Positions 9,355-17,141 of a stretch of 60,399 nt of DNA are shown one piece after another. Made by a program: the position numbers and the translations under genes. The notes below the pieces were generated by a model. The model saw nothing but the letters and a program-made list of their open reading frames with translations, was not told the DNA's origin and did no database searches. The stretch lies in contig NZ_JADEXE010000004.1 in assembly GCF_015207265.1 (NCBI RefSeq), positions 1-60,399 of the forward strand, in the 5' to 3' direction. Numbering within the stretch: position 1 is the first letter of the stretch; each line of letters starts with the position of its first letter. Source of the DNA: Nodosilinea sp. LEGE 07298. GTDB lineage: Bacteria > Cyanobacteriota > Cyanobacteriia > Phormidesmidales > Phormidesmidaceae.

Positions 9355-9470
9355 GGACAAACCAGGTTGCCAAAGTTCATCGCGCAACTGGCACTTAAGG
9401 GGGTGGTGATTGCCTTTGATGCAATTAGCACCCAAAAAGCCGTGCAACCCCGCGCCGGTTTCCGGCGCTA
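9355..9470 (+). pseudogene. ISAs1-like transposase fragment
   Basis: The plus frame around 9355-9445 reads LPKFIAQLALKGVVIAFDAI followed by STQKAV. This matches the DDE region of ISAs1-type transposases, which read roughly LLDxLxLKGxVVxIDAxxxQK. Sequence on both sides does not continue the protein. A short GC hairpin (9452-9468) follows directly. No inverted repeats or target duplication could be found, so this is a small insertion-sequence relic. A minus-strand frame over the same DNA is also open for 73 codons, which lowers confidence. Confidence 0.4.
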
Positions 9471-10191
9471 GGAAACACGCACTAAGACAAAACCTGTCAA
9501 CTCATGATTGACACCAACCATCGTTACTTGGGTGCCCTTGAATTTAGCCCAGATACCCCCGAGACCATTTTTAGAATGAAATAGCCCTGTACCTACTTGC
9601 TGTGCTCGTGGATCAAAACATAGCTTAGCAGGGTAGTTTTGCCTGCCCAGGTCGCCCATTAGCTGGGTTAAGGAACAGAACGTTGTCCACGTCACCCTGA
9701 CCACAGCGCGATTACAGTCTCTGCGTAATCACTATGCACTATAAAATTTTGGGTAATCATTGAAAACCACAAAATTTTTTCCCTGCAGATAAACATACTT
9801 GAACTTATGTGTATGCTTTTTGAAGAAAATAGTTAGATAGTGACCGATAGATTTTATTGTTTAGGGGTAGTCAACCCACCGTTTTATTTGTTAATGGCAA
9901 ATAAAAAATGACCTAATCAGCCCAGCTAGTCAGGTTCTTGTAGACATTGAAATCGTGTCTAATCCGAGGCTTAAGACTAGGTATCGACTGACCTTTTTCA
10001 GGCTGGAAGCTTATCTGCTTTAGGCTAACTGGGGTTCAGATAGAGCCTGCATGAGCGCTATTTTTTTTGGCCGCTAATGGTCAATTTAAGTAGCCTTGAA
10101 TTGGAGTTGATCAGCTTGGAGCTGGTGAGGTGTTGACACGTCGCTGTTGGCAAAACTGATCCGGTTAATCCACTTAGGAGGATATTTAACG
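9471..10191 (+). promoter_or_regulatory. Long AT-rich region upstream of the ApcD-like gene
   Basis: About 720 bases with no convincing gene. A minus-strand frame at 9468-9704 is open for 78 codons but has no recognisable family. From 9720 the DNA becomes distinctly AT-rich and lacks HIP1 sites until the gene starts, as expected for a promoter and a long 5' leader. A strong Shine-Dalgarno (TAGGAGGA, 10175-10182) lies ten bases before the ATG at 10192 and fixes that start over the upstream TTG at 10147. Confidence 0.5.
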
Positions 10192-10665
10192 ATGAGTATT
10201 GTGGCTAAAGTTATTGCACAGTCAGATGAAGCCAATCGTTTTCTCAGTAGTGCTGAGCTAACGAAATTACAAGACTTTTTTGGCAACGGTACCACCCGCA
10301 TCAGCGCAGCACAGAAATTGGCTGCCAATGAGCAAAAAATTGTTGACGAGGGCAGCAAACGGTTTTGGGCAAAATGCCCCAATACACCAAGTAACAGCGG
10401 TAATCCACAGAAAACTGCCCTCTGCCAGCGAGATCAGGGCTGGTATATTCGATTGGTAAGCTATTGTGTGCTAGCAGGTAACGCTAAACCCTTAGAAGAT
10501 ATTGGCTTGGACGGCATGCGCGATATGTACGTCTCTTTAGGCGTTCCTCTCACCAATCTTAAGTTGGCAATGCGCTGCCTCAAAGAAGTTGCCATGGGCA
10601 CGTTAAGTTCAGAAGAAGGTGCACTGGCTGCTCCCTACTTTGATCAGCTGATTCGAGCTTTTTAG
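10192..10665 (+). CDS. apcD4: Allophycocyanin alpha-type subunit, ApcD4-like
   Basis: 157 residues, the normal length of a phycobiliprotein alpha subunit. The globin-like fold is recognisable from AELTKLQDFF, the chromophore region TALCQRDQGWYIRLV with Cys78 as bilin ligand and Asp81 below the ring, and the SLGVPLTNLKLAM block. Compared with ordinary ApcA (ATCLRDLDYYLRL) the pocket is altered (LDY replaced by QGW), and a Cys follows the helix (SYC). It is divergent from ApcA and ApcD. The neighbours, an ApcB paralog and a long CP43-like protein, match the LoLiP cluster apcD4-apcB3-isiX, in which ApcD4 makes far-red-absorbing allophycocyanin assemblies. The symbol is inferred from context plus divergence. 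Confidence 0.8.
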   Translation: MSIVAKVIAQSDEANRFLSSAELTKLQDFFGNGTTRISAAQKLAANEQKIVDEGSKRFWAKCPNTPSNSGNPQKTALCQRDQGWYIRLVSYCVLAGNAKPLEDIGLDGMRDMYVSLGVPLTNLKLAMRCLKEVAMGTLSSEEGALAAPYFDQLIRAF

Positions 10666-10728
10666 AGCTCCAGTTTTTGTAAATATAGCCGACGAACTGT
10701 TGATTTTACGCTTTAAGCGAGAGATACC

Positions 10729-11214
10729 ATGCAAGACACTATTACCGCCGTTATCAACCCTGCCGACGAAAAAGGCAGCTACTTAGAAGGTGCTGAGCTA
10801 GAGGCCCTGCAAAAATACTTCCAAAGTGGTACGCTGCGGGTAAAAGCGGCTACCCAAATTGGCGAAACTGCCGCCAGTATCATCAGCGAAACCGTGGCTA
10901 AGAGTCTGCTTTACGGAGATATCACTTGCCCTGGGGGCAATATGTATCCCACTCGCCGCTATGCCGCTTGCCTACGCGATTTGACCTACTTTCTGCGCTA
11001 CGCTACCTATGCCATGCTGGCAGCGGATGCTTCTATTTTGGATGAGCGAGTGCTAAATGGTTTGAGAGAAACCTATGGCTCTTTAGGCGTGCCCATCGAG
11101 CCAACTATTCAGGCCATTCAGGCGATGAAGGACGTGGTAACCCAGCGCGTTGGTGCTGATGCTGGGCAAGAAATGGATGTCTATTTAGACCACATTATTT
11201 CGGGTCTGAGCTAG
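10729..11214 (+). CDS. apcB3: Allophycocyanin beta subunit paralog, ApcB3-like
   Basis: 161 residues, the exact length of ApcB. It is close to canonical Apc[18 protein letters not shown] at the start, the bilin site [20 protein letters not shown] with Cys81, Asn71 where ApcB is usually N-methylated, and the [20 protein letters not shown] block. Differences from housekeeping ApcB include [11 protein letters not shown] before the bilin site and an unusual [13 protein letters not shown] end. It follows the ApcD-like gene by 63 bases on the same strand, and the two should form the alpha-beta protomer. It is probably co-transcribed with the CP43-like gene downstream. Confidence 0.85.
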   Translation: MQDTITAVINPADEKGSYLEGAELEALQKYFQSGTLRVKAATQIGETAASIISETVAKSLLYGDITCPGGNMYPTRRYAACLRDLTYFLRYATYAMLAADASILDERVLNGLRETYGSLGVPIEPTIQAIQAMKDVVTQRVGADAGQEMDVYLDHIISGLS

Positions 11215-11223
11215 GAAAAAGGG

Positions 11224-11308
11224 TTTGGATGTCAGCTTTACGGTACAGGGGCATAGGTTCATGGCCTGGTCTAGCACCTTGCACCCTGTACCTGCCTGAC
11301 ATCCCAAA
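11224..11308 (+). repeat. Long interrupted inverted repeat between apcB3-like and isiX-like genes
   Basis: Two arm pairs nest around a central loop. GGATGTCAG (11227-11235) pairs with CTGACATCC (11296-11304). GGTACAGGG (11242-11250) pairs with CCCTGTACC (11284-11292). The RNA would fold into a stem with one internal loop and a loop of 33 bases. There is no T-run directly after it. It may therefore be an mRNA-processing or partial termination stem that sets different levels of the phycobiliproteins and the chlorophyll protein. Confidence 0.7.
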
Positions 11309-11374
11309 TCCTTTCCCCGTTCCTTCCTGCTCTTTCCCTTTGTTGATCACTCCTATAACAGTCAAATCATTGCC

Positions 11375-12868
11375 ATGTACGCTGTTAACAAAACCCAGGA
11401 ACAATACCCCTGGTGGGCGGGTAACGCCCGATTTATTGACCTGTCGAACACGTTCATTGTGGCCCATGTGGCCCAAGCCGCTCTGATCATGCTTTGGGCT
11501 GGGGCTTTTACCCTATTTGAGTTGGCGGTTTATTCTCCTGATCTCCCTATGTACAGTCAGGGATTAATTTTGCTGCCTCACCTGGTGACCCAGGGTTGGG
11601 GGCTGAACTCTGGTGGAGTTATTCAAGACACATTTCCTCTATTTGCCATTGGGGTGATTCACATTGTGGCGGCTGGGGTACTAGCGGGTGGAGCCTATTT
11701 TCACCGGACCCGGCTGGCTCCCAGCTTGGCCAAAGAGAGCGGGCGGGCCGCCAAATTTCACTTTGAGTGGGATGACCCTAAACAACTGGGGCTCATTCTG
11801 GGGCACCACCTGGTATTTTTGGGCCTGGGTGCTCTACTGCTGGTGATTAAGGCCATGGCCTATGGCGGCCTCTACGATGCCAACATAGGTGAAGTGCGCT
11901 TGGTCACAGACCCCACCCTAGACGTTGGCACCCTGTTTAGCTATCGCACCCACTTATTTGATGTCAATAACCTAGAAGATTTGGTAGGTGGTCATATCTA
12001 TGTGGCGGTGTTGCTGGTGCTAGGGGGAGCTTGGCACATTTTGGTGCCACCCTTTAACTGGGTACGGCAGCGATTTTTGTTTTCGGGCGACGGCATTCTA
12101 GCCTATTCGCTGTTTGGCATTGCCATTGCTGGGTTTGCGGCTTCATACTACTGCGGCTTTAACACCCTGGCTTATCCCACCGAGTTTTACGGGCCTCCCC
12201 TGGCGCTGAAGTCGGCGTTCTTGCCCTCTTTTTATGACCCCAGCGGTGCTATGGCATCGGGATATTCCTCCCGCACCTGGCTGGCCAATGCCCATTTTTA
12301 CCTGGCCTTTTTCTTTGTACAAGGGGGGCTGTGGCACTATCAACGGGCTATGGGCTTTGACCTCAGCAAAGCCTTTGCTAACTGGCAACAAAATATCACC
12401 GCAGTCAGCGATAATCCTGTTTTGACATACCAAAACCTGGTGCACCCAGACCCTAAACCGCTGTTGCAGGTGCGATACGAAGCCCCTCAAATAGAGCCAC
12501 TTCCTTTACTGGCTATGGAGCAGGCATTTACTGATTTTATCTATCGCCCGTCTCAGGGCCTTGAGCAGCCTAGTTTGGCTACGGCAAGCGGCGTGCGGAC
12601 AACGCTGTATCAGACCACTTACCAGCCTCACAAACGAACGTTTTATCATCCTCCTGAAGCGGACAAAGGCAAGGCTATGTTTGGTTATGGGGGCCGCACC
12701 CCAGCGAGTTTGTACGAACAGCCGAAGCGGTCTCAGGCCGATCGCAAGTATCCTACCCCGATAGGTGCGGTGGTATACGAGCCTAGCCAAAATCATGCCA
12801 ATAGCGCTCAAACCCCTCACGCTGAAGCCGTTGTTTCTAGCAATGGCGCTAGTGCTGGGACTGGCTAG
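11375..12868 (+). CDS. isiX: CP43-like chlorophyll-binding antenna protein with long C-terminal tail (IsiX-like)
   Basis: 497 residues. The first 335 or so are a six-helix CP43/IsiA/Pcb antenna domain: NTFIVAHVAQAALIMLWAGA, HLVTQGWG, GVIHIVAAGVL, ILGHHLVFLGLGAL, GGHIYVAVLLVLGGAWH and FYLAFFFVQGGLWHYQRAMG. Many His residues sit where chlorophylls are ligated. The large lumenal loop of true CP43 (PsbC) is absent. IsiA proteins end near here, but this one adds about 160 residues of soluble, Pro/Tyr/Gln-rich sequence with repeated T-x-Y elements and no membrane helix. No PsaL-like domain is seen in the tail. The position after apcD4-apcB3 identifies it as IsiX of LoLiP strains. I cannot say whether the tail is normal for IsiX. 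Confidence 0.85.
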   Translation: MYAVNKTQEQYPWWAGNARFIDLSNTFIVAHVAQAALIMLWAGAFTLFELAVYSPDLPMYSQGLILLPHLVTQGWGLNSGGVIQDTFPLFAIGVIHIVAAGVLAGGAYFHRTRLAPSLAKESGRAAKFHFEWDDPKQLGLILGHHLVFLGLGALLLVIKAMAYGGLYDANIGEVRLVTDPTLDVGTLFSYRTHLFDVNNLEDLVGGHIYVAVLLVLGGAWHILVPPFNWVRQRFLFSGDGILAYSLFGIAIAGFAASYYCGFNTLAYPTEFYGPPLALKSAFLPSFYDPSGAMASGYSSRTWLANAHFYLAFFFVQGGLWHYQRAMGFDLSKAFANWQQNITAVSDNPVLTYQNLVHPDPKPLLQVRYEAPQIEPLPLLAMEQAFTDFIYRPSQGLEQPSLATASGVRTTLYQTTYQPHKRTFYHPPEADKGKAMFGYGGRTPASLYEQPKRSQADRKYPTPIGAVVYEPSQNHANSAQTPHAEAVVSSNGASAGTG

Positions 12869-12895
12869 ACTAGCCAAACTGCCAACTAGTCGATG

Positions 12896-12925
12896 GCGAA
12901 AGCGGCTGATAAGACCCGCTTTCGC
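12896..12925. terminator. Hairpin between the converging isiX-like and carotenoid-isomerase-like genes
   Basis: GCGAAAGCGG (12896-12905) pairs with CCGCTTTCGC (12916-12925) around a nine-base loop. It lies 28 bases after the stop of the CP43-like gene. No long T-run follows on either strand, so termination efficiency is uncertain. Confidence 0.55.
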
Positions 12926-13009
12926 TTTCGATTAGCTGGATTGCATTAATTCATGACGGGTAGGGGGGAGGCGCGATGGTCAAAGACCGATCCCTGAGAG
13001 CGATCGCAT

Positions 13010-14554
13010 CTACCCCAGCACCTCTCGCAGCATCTGGCGCTGCTGACTCACCGAGGCCAGCGTGTTGGCCGTAATCAGCCCGCAGGCGGCGACGGCGGGC
13101 AGGCCAATACCGGGAAAGGTCGAACCGCCCACGCAGAGTAATCCCTCCAGCGGCGTCTTTGGCCCAGGAAACAGACCATCTTGAGCTGAGATGGCCGGGC
13201 CATAGCTACCCCGGTGGCATCGCAAAAAGCGCTCGTGGGTGAGGGGCGTGCCCACCAGCTCAACCTCAACCCGCTGACGCACATCGGGAATGATGCGCTC
13301 TAGGGCACGCCAAAGCGGTTCTGCCCGCGTCTGCTTCAGCGCTGCGTACTCGGGGCTGCGCCGATCTAGCCCCTGCCACAGCTCGTAGGGTTCGGTCGCG
13401 GGGGTGTAGACGTGGATGGTGTGCTTGCCGGGTGGGGCCAGCGATGGGTCGAGCACCGAGGGAATCGACATCACAATCAGGTTTCGCGGGGCATCAATCC
13501 CCCGCGCCCAATCTTCGACGGTAATGTAGTGGCAGGCCAGGTCGGGGGGCAAATTTGCGCCGTCGATGCCCAGGTGCAGGTGCAAAAAGCTGGGGCACTC
13601 GGGGGTAGCCTGGCGTTCTTCTACAAAGGGCTTGGGCAATGCGCCGTCGGGTACCAGCTTCAGCGTGTCCCAAATTGAGGCGTTGGAAATAACCGTATCA
13701 GCGGGGAGAATTTCGCCCGATCGCAGCGCCACCCCAGTAGCCCGCCCACCTTCTACCAAAATTTGCTCTACGTGCGCCCCCAGCCGCAGGGTGCCGCCAA
13801 ATTTCTCCAGGCCGCGCACTAGGGCATCGACCATCGCCGCGCTGCCGCCGATGGGATAGTCGAGCGTCACGCCGGGACGGTACCATTCGGCAAACATGAA
13901 AGCCATTTCGGCGGTGCTGGTGCCCTCGGCAGGCAGGCCCGACAGCAAAAAGCAGAGCAGATTCATCCAGTTACGAATGAAGGGGTCGCGGGTAGTGCGA
14001 TCGAGCACGGTGCTGAAGGGTTTGCTCGATTGAGTCAGGGCCGGAGCATTGCGCAGCAAATCCCAGCCGTAGGAGGCGACGGTTTGCAGGGCACCCAAAT
14101 CTAGCCGCAGGGCAGCGGGGGGAAGGGCGGTGGCGGCTTTGCCCAGCGGCTCCATGGCCTTTTGTAGCCGCCGCCAATCTTGTACGGCGGCATCGCCCCG
14201 CAGGGATTGCAGCACCTCGGCAAACTGGTGATTGCCGACGGTGGTGTCAAAGTTGCCCTCGGGAATGCGCACGCCCCAGGTGTCGTAGTTGGCCCAGGTA
14301 ATGCTGTCGGCTTCGCCAATCGCATCGAGCACGTGGCGCAGCGGATTGGTCGAGCCCCGGTAGGACATACCCGAATAGAGAGATGGCCCTGAGTCGAAGG
14401 TATAGCCCTGGCGCTCAAAGCCGTGGGCTGCCCCGCCAGCAATCGTGTGGCTTTCGCAGACGGTGACGCTGTGACCGTAGCGAGCCAGCAGCGCCCCGCA
14501 GCACAGGCCACCAATGCCGCTGCCAATGACCAGAATGTTGGAGGAAGATGCCAT
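13010..14554 (-). CDS. FAD-dependent oxidoreductase of the carotenoid isomerase/phytoene desaturase family
   Basis: 514 residues. A Rossmann FAD motif starts the protein (ILVIGSGIGGLCCGALLARY then an ESH Glu at the end of strand two). GGAAHGFERQGYTFDSGPSL is the typical CrtISO/phytoene-desaturase block. A GGSAAMVDALVRGLEKFGGT block lies near residue 230, and the C-terminal FAD motif is GLLCVGGSTFPGIGLPAVAA. Members isomerise or desaturate carotenoids, and some act as retinol-saturase-like enzymes. The sequence resembles prolycopene isomerase CrtH, but cyanobacteria carry several paralogs, so I do not give a symbol. It converges on the LoLiP cluster with no sign of co-regulation. Confidence 0.8.
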   Translation of the reverse strand: MASSSNILVIGSGIGGLCCGALLARYGHSVTVCESHTIAGGAAHGFERQGYTFDSGPSLYSGMSYRGSTNPLRHVLDAIGEADSITWANYDTWGVRIPEGNFDTTVGNHQFAEVLQSLRGDAAVQDWRRLQKAMEPLGKAATALPPAALRLDLGALQTVASYGWDLLRNAPALTQSSKPFSTVLDRTTRDPFIRNWMNLLCFLLSGLPAEGTSTAEMAFMFAEWYRPGVTLDYPIGGSAAMVDALVRGLEKFGGTLRLGAHVEQILVEGGRATGVALRSGEILPADTVISNASIWDTLKLVPDGALPKPFVEERQATPECPSFLHLHLGIDGANLPPDLACHYITVEDWARGIDAPRNLIVMSIPSVLDPSLAPPGKHTIHVYTPATEPYELWQGLDRRSPEYAALKQTRAEPLWRALERIIPDVRQRVEVELVGTPLTHERFLRCHRGSYGPAISAQDGLFPGPKTPLEGLLCVGGSTFPGIGLPAVAACGLITANTLASVSQQRQMLREVLG

Positions 14555-14721
14555 GCTCGATCGCTGAGAACAACAGCGACTGACTGCGATCGCTGCCTCT
14601 TAATCTTGACGCTCTTGCCCTATTTTTGCAAAGCGAGTAAAAAAGGCCCCAGCTATTTCAACGGTTTCACTTTCTTCAACTGTTCCCTAGGCATTGTGTT
14701 TTAGGGGCTTGCTGACATAGG
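14555..14721. other. Intergenic stretch upstream of the oxidoreductase gene
   Basis: Promoter region for the minus-strand FAD oxidoreductase. A frame on the plus strand is open but shows no recognisable protein. I see no other element before the hairpin element at 14722. Confidence 0.4.
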
Positions 14722-14825
14722 TATAGCCATAGTCACGTTGGTTAGGACATCCAGAAACCCTATGAACGTTCAAATGTTTGAACGTTCATAGGAGACCTGT
14801 CTTAACCAAACTGGCCACAGCTATA
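14722..14825. mobile_element. MITE-like element, about 104 bp, with TA ends
   Basis: The element starts TATAGCCATAGTCACG and ends, on the reverse strand, TATAGCTGTGGCCAGT. Over the first 28 bases the two ends agree at 21 positions, including GTTGGTTAGGACA against TTTGGTTAAGACA. The centre (14759-14792) is a perfect 16-bp inverted repeat around TG (arm CCTATGAACGTTCAAA). The whole unit can fold into one hairpin. It has no coding capacity. TA at both borders is as expected for elements mobilised by IS630/Tc1-mariner transposases. That family assignment is an inference. Confidence 0.6.
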
Positions 14826-14849
14826 TGAATCAACAAGTCAACGTCCCTC

Positions 14850-14877
14850 GTAGGGGCAAACGACCGTTTGCCCCTAC
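14850..14877. repeat. Dispersed palindromic repeat (GTAGGGGCA type)
   Basis: GTAGGGGCAAACGA and CGTTTGCCCCTAC form a 28-base near-perfect palindrome. A second member of the same type, with CACAGC in place of AAACG, is at 50878-50903. Such palindromes are common as scattered intergenic elements in cyanobacteria. No function is evident here. Confidence 0.65.
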
Positions 14878-14929
14878 CCAAATTTATGCCTCAATTCAGC
14901 AACGCCGTATTTAGAAGGTTGCCTAGGGT

Positions 14930-15142
14930 TTAGTTGGACGGTTTTACCCAGGCTTTGAACTGCATGTAGGCCTCCTCTGGGGTGAGGGGTTCGCTGTGTT
15001 CGTCGGGGATGTAGAACTGGCGGCTGTCGGCAAAGTGGCGCACCACAAAACTGTGGACTAAGCCCTGCTGGAGGGCCTGGTTACCGAGGTCTTCGGCGGT
15101 ATCGGCCAAGCTTTGCTCGTCGTGGAAAGTAGGTTTACTCAT
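14930..15142 (-). CDS. Conserved small hypothetical protein
   Basis: 70 residues from the ATG at 15142, hydrophilic, with no signal or membrane segment. It contains a helix-like first half (LADTAEDLGNQALQQGLVHS) and an acidic Pro-containing end (PLTPEEAYMQFKAW). I do not recognise a domain. It starts 9 bases after the stop of the upstream PEBP gene on the same strand, so the two are probably one operon. The even composition and clear spacing make a real gene likely. Confidence 0.65.
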   Translation of the reverse strand: MSKPTFHDEQSLADTAEDLGNQALQQGLVHSFVVRHFADSRQFYIPDEHSEPLTPEEAYMQFKAWVKPSN

Positions 15143-15151
15143 GGTTCTTTT

Positions 15152-15610
15152 CTAAAATTCGGCTCTGCCATAAAGGCCCATTAGCTCTGCCGCCGCCAGG
15201 GTGCGATCGCGCATGGCCTGCAAGACCTCTTCCTCACTGGCTCCAGCCGCCACATCGAGCGGCTGGTCGAGGGCGTAGAGTTTGAAAAAATAGCGATGAG
15301 TGCCCTGGGGCGGGCAGGGGCCACCAAACCCAATTTGGTCAAAATCGTTTTTGCCCTGCTGCCCACCGTTGGGCAGGGTCTCTCGCTGGGGCAGCCCGGC
15401 GGGCAGTTCGCGCAGGTCGGCGGGCAGGTTGTAGAGCACCCAGTGGGTGAACTGGTTGGGAGCGTCGCGATCGCGCACAATCAGGGCAAAGCTGCGGGCT
15501 TCGGCTGGTGGGTCAGCCCAATTTAGCGGCGGCGACAGGTTTTCACCATCGCAGGTGTAACGGTAAGGAATCGAGGTACCGGTCAAAAATTCAGAACTGT
15601 AGAGATGCAT
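15152..15610 (-). CDS. YbhB/YbcL family PEBP-like protein (Raf kinase inhibitor-like)
   Basis: 152 residues. Family marks are IPYRYTCDGENLSPPLNWAD at the start, ALIVRDRDAP with the Asp and Pro of the ligand pocket, FTHWVLYNLP, and the FGGPCPPQGTHRYFFKLYAL block near the end. These proteins have the phosphatidylethanolamine-binding fold and bind small anions. Their role in bacteria is poorly known. No signal peptide is present, so it should be cytoplasmic. It is upstream of the 70-residue gene in a probable two-gene operon. Confidence 0.9.
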   Translation of the reverse strand: MHLYSSEFLTGTSIPYRYTCDGENLSPPLNWADPPAEARSFALIVRDRDAPNQFTHWVLYNLPADLRELPAGLPQRETLPNGGQQGKNDFDQIGFGGPCPPQGTHRYFFKLYALDQPLDVAAGASEEEVLQAMRDRTLAAAELMGLYGRAEF

Positions 15611-15648
15611 AGGCCTGCTGCGTAAATAACAATGAAATGAGTCCTGCC

Positions 15649-15951
15649 CTAGCTGTCTCCAGGACTGGCAGCATGAACAGGCTTCGGTGTTTTTGGGCTA
15701 GGGGGCTGAACCGTGATCAGCTCAGGGCCGGGGTGACGAGAATGATCCATCTGGTCGAGGGCGATGGGTTTAATCTGCTGAACTGACTGGTGCAGCGCCT
15801 GGATGATGCGGATATCGTTTAGCCCTTCTACCCCTGAGGGTTTTAAGTCTTCACCCTGCAAAATGCAGTTCGAGAAATAGGTAAACTCAGCCGCCAGCTG
15901 ACTATGCGGCTCAAACGTTTGCTCCTGGGTTTCACCATCGATAGCCAAGCC
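15649..15951 (-). pseudogene. C-terminal fragment of a Gfo/Idh/MocA-type oxidoreductase
   Basis: The frame of about 99 codons contains AAEFTYFSNCILQGEDLKPS, then GVEGLNDIRIIQALHQSV and PIALD. This is the C-terminal block of glucose-fructose-oxidoreductase-like dehydrogenases, where the usual text is EFxYFSDCILxxxxPEPSGxEGLxDVRIxxAL. An in-frame TAG lies just upstream of the first TTG, and no NAD-binding Rossmann domain is found in the preceding 500 bases. The fragment is a relic and is unlikely to be functional. Confidence 0.65.
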
Positions 15952-16494
15952 GATCTATGGGCAATAGACAATCAATTCTTGGGATCATTTTTGAAGACTA
16001 ATGCCATCACTCTAAGGGTCTGAGCAGTATGCCTCCTCTGGCAGGCGAAGCAAATTATCGATAACGACCCCTCAACCTTTAGTTAGAAATAGCGTAAACA
16101 TCCCTGCAATTATGCTGGCTGAGCGAATTCGTAAGCCTTTCGGCAGGCTCCGCCAAAGACTCCGCTCAGGGGACGGTTACAAAAAACAGCTGGCGTGGCG
16201 GCGATCGCATCAAGGCCTTCGTATTTGGCTTTCAGACGTAAGCTGTGAAACTATTTGAAAGCCGGACTAATGTAGTACTTCTTAATCTAGCTGAACATGC
16301 GATCGCAGTAGATTGGCCCTTTACTATACGCCTCGCTGGTCCAAAGCTGGCTATAGCTAGACCCTAAAACTTCAAGCTTTGAGCTAATAAAAAAGGTTAT
16401 GCCCCTGGGCCGATGAGGATTGTTGTGAAAACCAAAAGGATGAAGGAGAGCGCTATGTTAGCGCCTCACAACATCGGATATCGAGGAGACACCT
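15952..16494 (+). promoter_or_regulatory. Intergenic region and leader of the stress-protein gene
   Basis: About 540 bases without a recognisable gene. Near its end is a small hairpin, GAGCGCTA-TGT-TAGCGCCTC (16448-16467), followed by a strong Shine-Dalgarno GAGGAG at 16483-16488, seven bases before the ATG. The hairpin lies in the mRNA leader and could influence translation or stability. I see nothing else clear in the remainder. Confidence 0.45.
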
Positions 16495-17061
16495 ATGACA
16501 GAGCAATCCACGCACAGAGGCATCGGGTTTTTCCCTGAGGAAGCGCAGGCCGAAAAAGCGGTTCGAGTGTTAGAGTCCTCTGGCTTCCCGATGGATCAGG
16601 TGTCGATTGTAGCCAAGCAGCTAGAGAAAGATGAAGTAGCCGGCGGCGCTAAAACAGGGCATCAGGTTCAGGGACAGGATATTAATGCCTCTAAGCGACG
16701 GCCCGAACAGGCCAACACCGGAGCCCTTTGGGGCGGTTTGCTAGGGGGGTTGAGCGCTTTTGCCATTCCTGGCGGCCTGGGGGCTTTGTTGGCGGTAGGT
16801 TCTGCGGGTGCAGCGTTTGCTGGCGTGATGGCCGGGCAGGGGGCAGGGGCCTTAGCCACCCAAAATCTAAAAGAAGGGTTGAAATCTCTAGGTATTCCCG
16901 ATGAAAAAGTGGGGGGCTTCAGCGATCGCCTGATCAACCAAGACTTCATGGTGGTTATCGATGGCACCCAGCCCGAACTAGACCAGGCCAAGTCGGCTTT
17001 AGCCGATCACGATATTCAAGCCTGGAATATCTATCCTCTGCCTCAATCGTCTCAGGCTTGA
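16495..17061 (+). CDS. General stress protein 17M-like domain protein
   Basis: 188 residues. The N-terminal part has the GSP17M-like pattern (GIGFFPEEAQAEKAVRVLES, then FPMDQVSIVAK). A central Gly/Ala-rich stretch, about 80-120 (LLGGLSAFAIPGGLGALLAV and AGAAFAGVMAGQGAGA), looks like a glycine-zipper or paired membrane helices. A second small alpha-beta unit closes the protein (DFMVVIDGT, then ELDQAKSAL). The family is linked to general stress responses in bacilli and is widespread in cyanobacteria without a defined biochemical role. A strong ribosome site sets the start. Confidence 0.8.
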   Translation: MTEQSTHRGIGFFPEEAQAEKAVRVLESSGFPMDQVSIVAKQLEKDEVAGGAKTGHQVQGQDINASKRRPEQANTGALWGGLLGGLSAFAIPGGLGALLAVGSAGAAFAGVMAGQGAGALATQNLKEGLKSLGIPDEKVGGFSDRLINQDFMVVIDGTQPELDQAKSALADHDIQAWNIYPLPQSSQA

Positions 17062-17141
17062 TTGGCAGATTTTTTGCTGAAAGCCCTACGGGAAGATTTT
17101 TCTGAGTTGGTTTCCGCCGCTCCTGCTGAGTAACCTGACCT

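Noticed and set aside
9468-9704. 78-codon minus-strand ORF
   Set aside because: No start signal or family. It may be part of decayed DNA around the transposase scrap, but I cannot support it as a gene.
11375-12868. PsbC (CP43) of photosystem II
   Set aside because: The large lumenal loop and manganese-cluster ligands of true CP43 are missing, and the gene follows allophycocyanin paralogs instead of psbD.
10192-12868. A FaRLiP (chlorophyll f) cluster
   Set aside because: No rfpA, rfpB, rfpC, chlF or paralogous psa/psb genes lie nearby. Only the three LoLiP genes are present.
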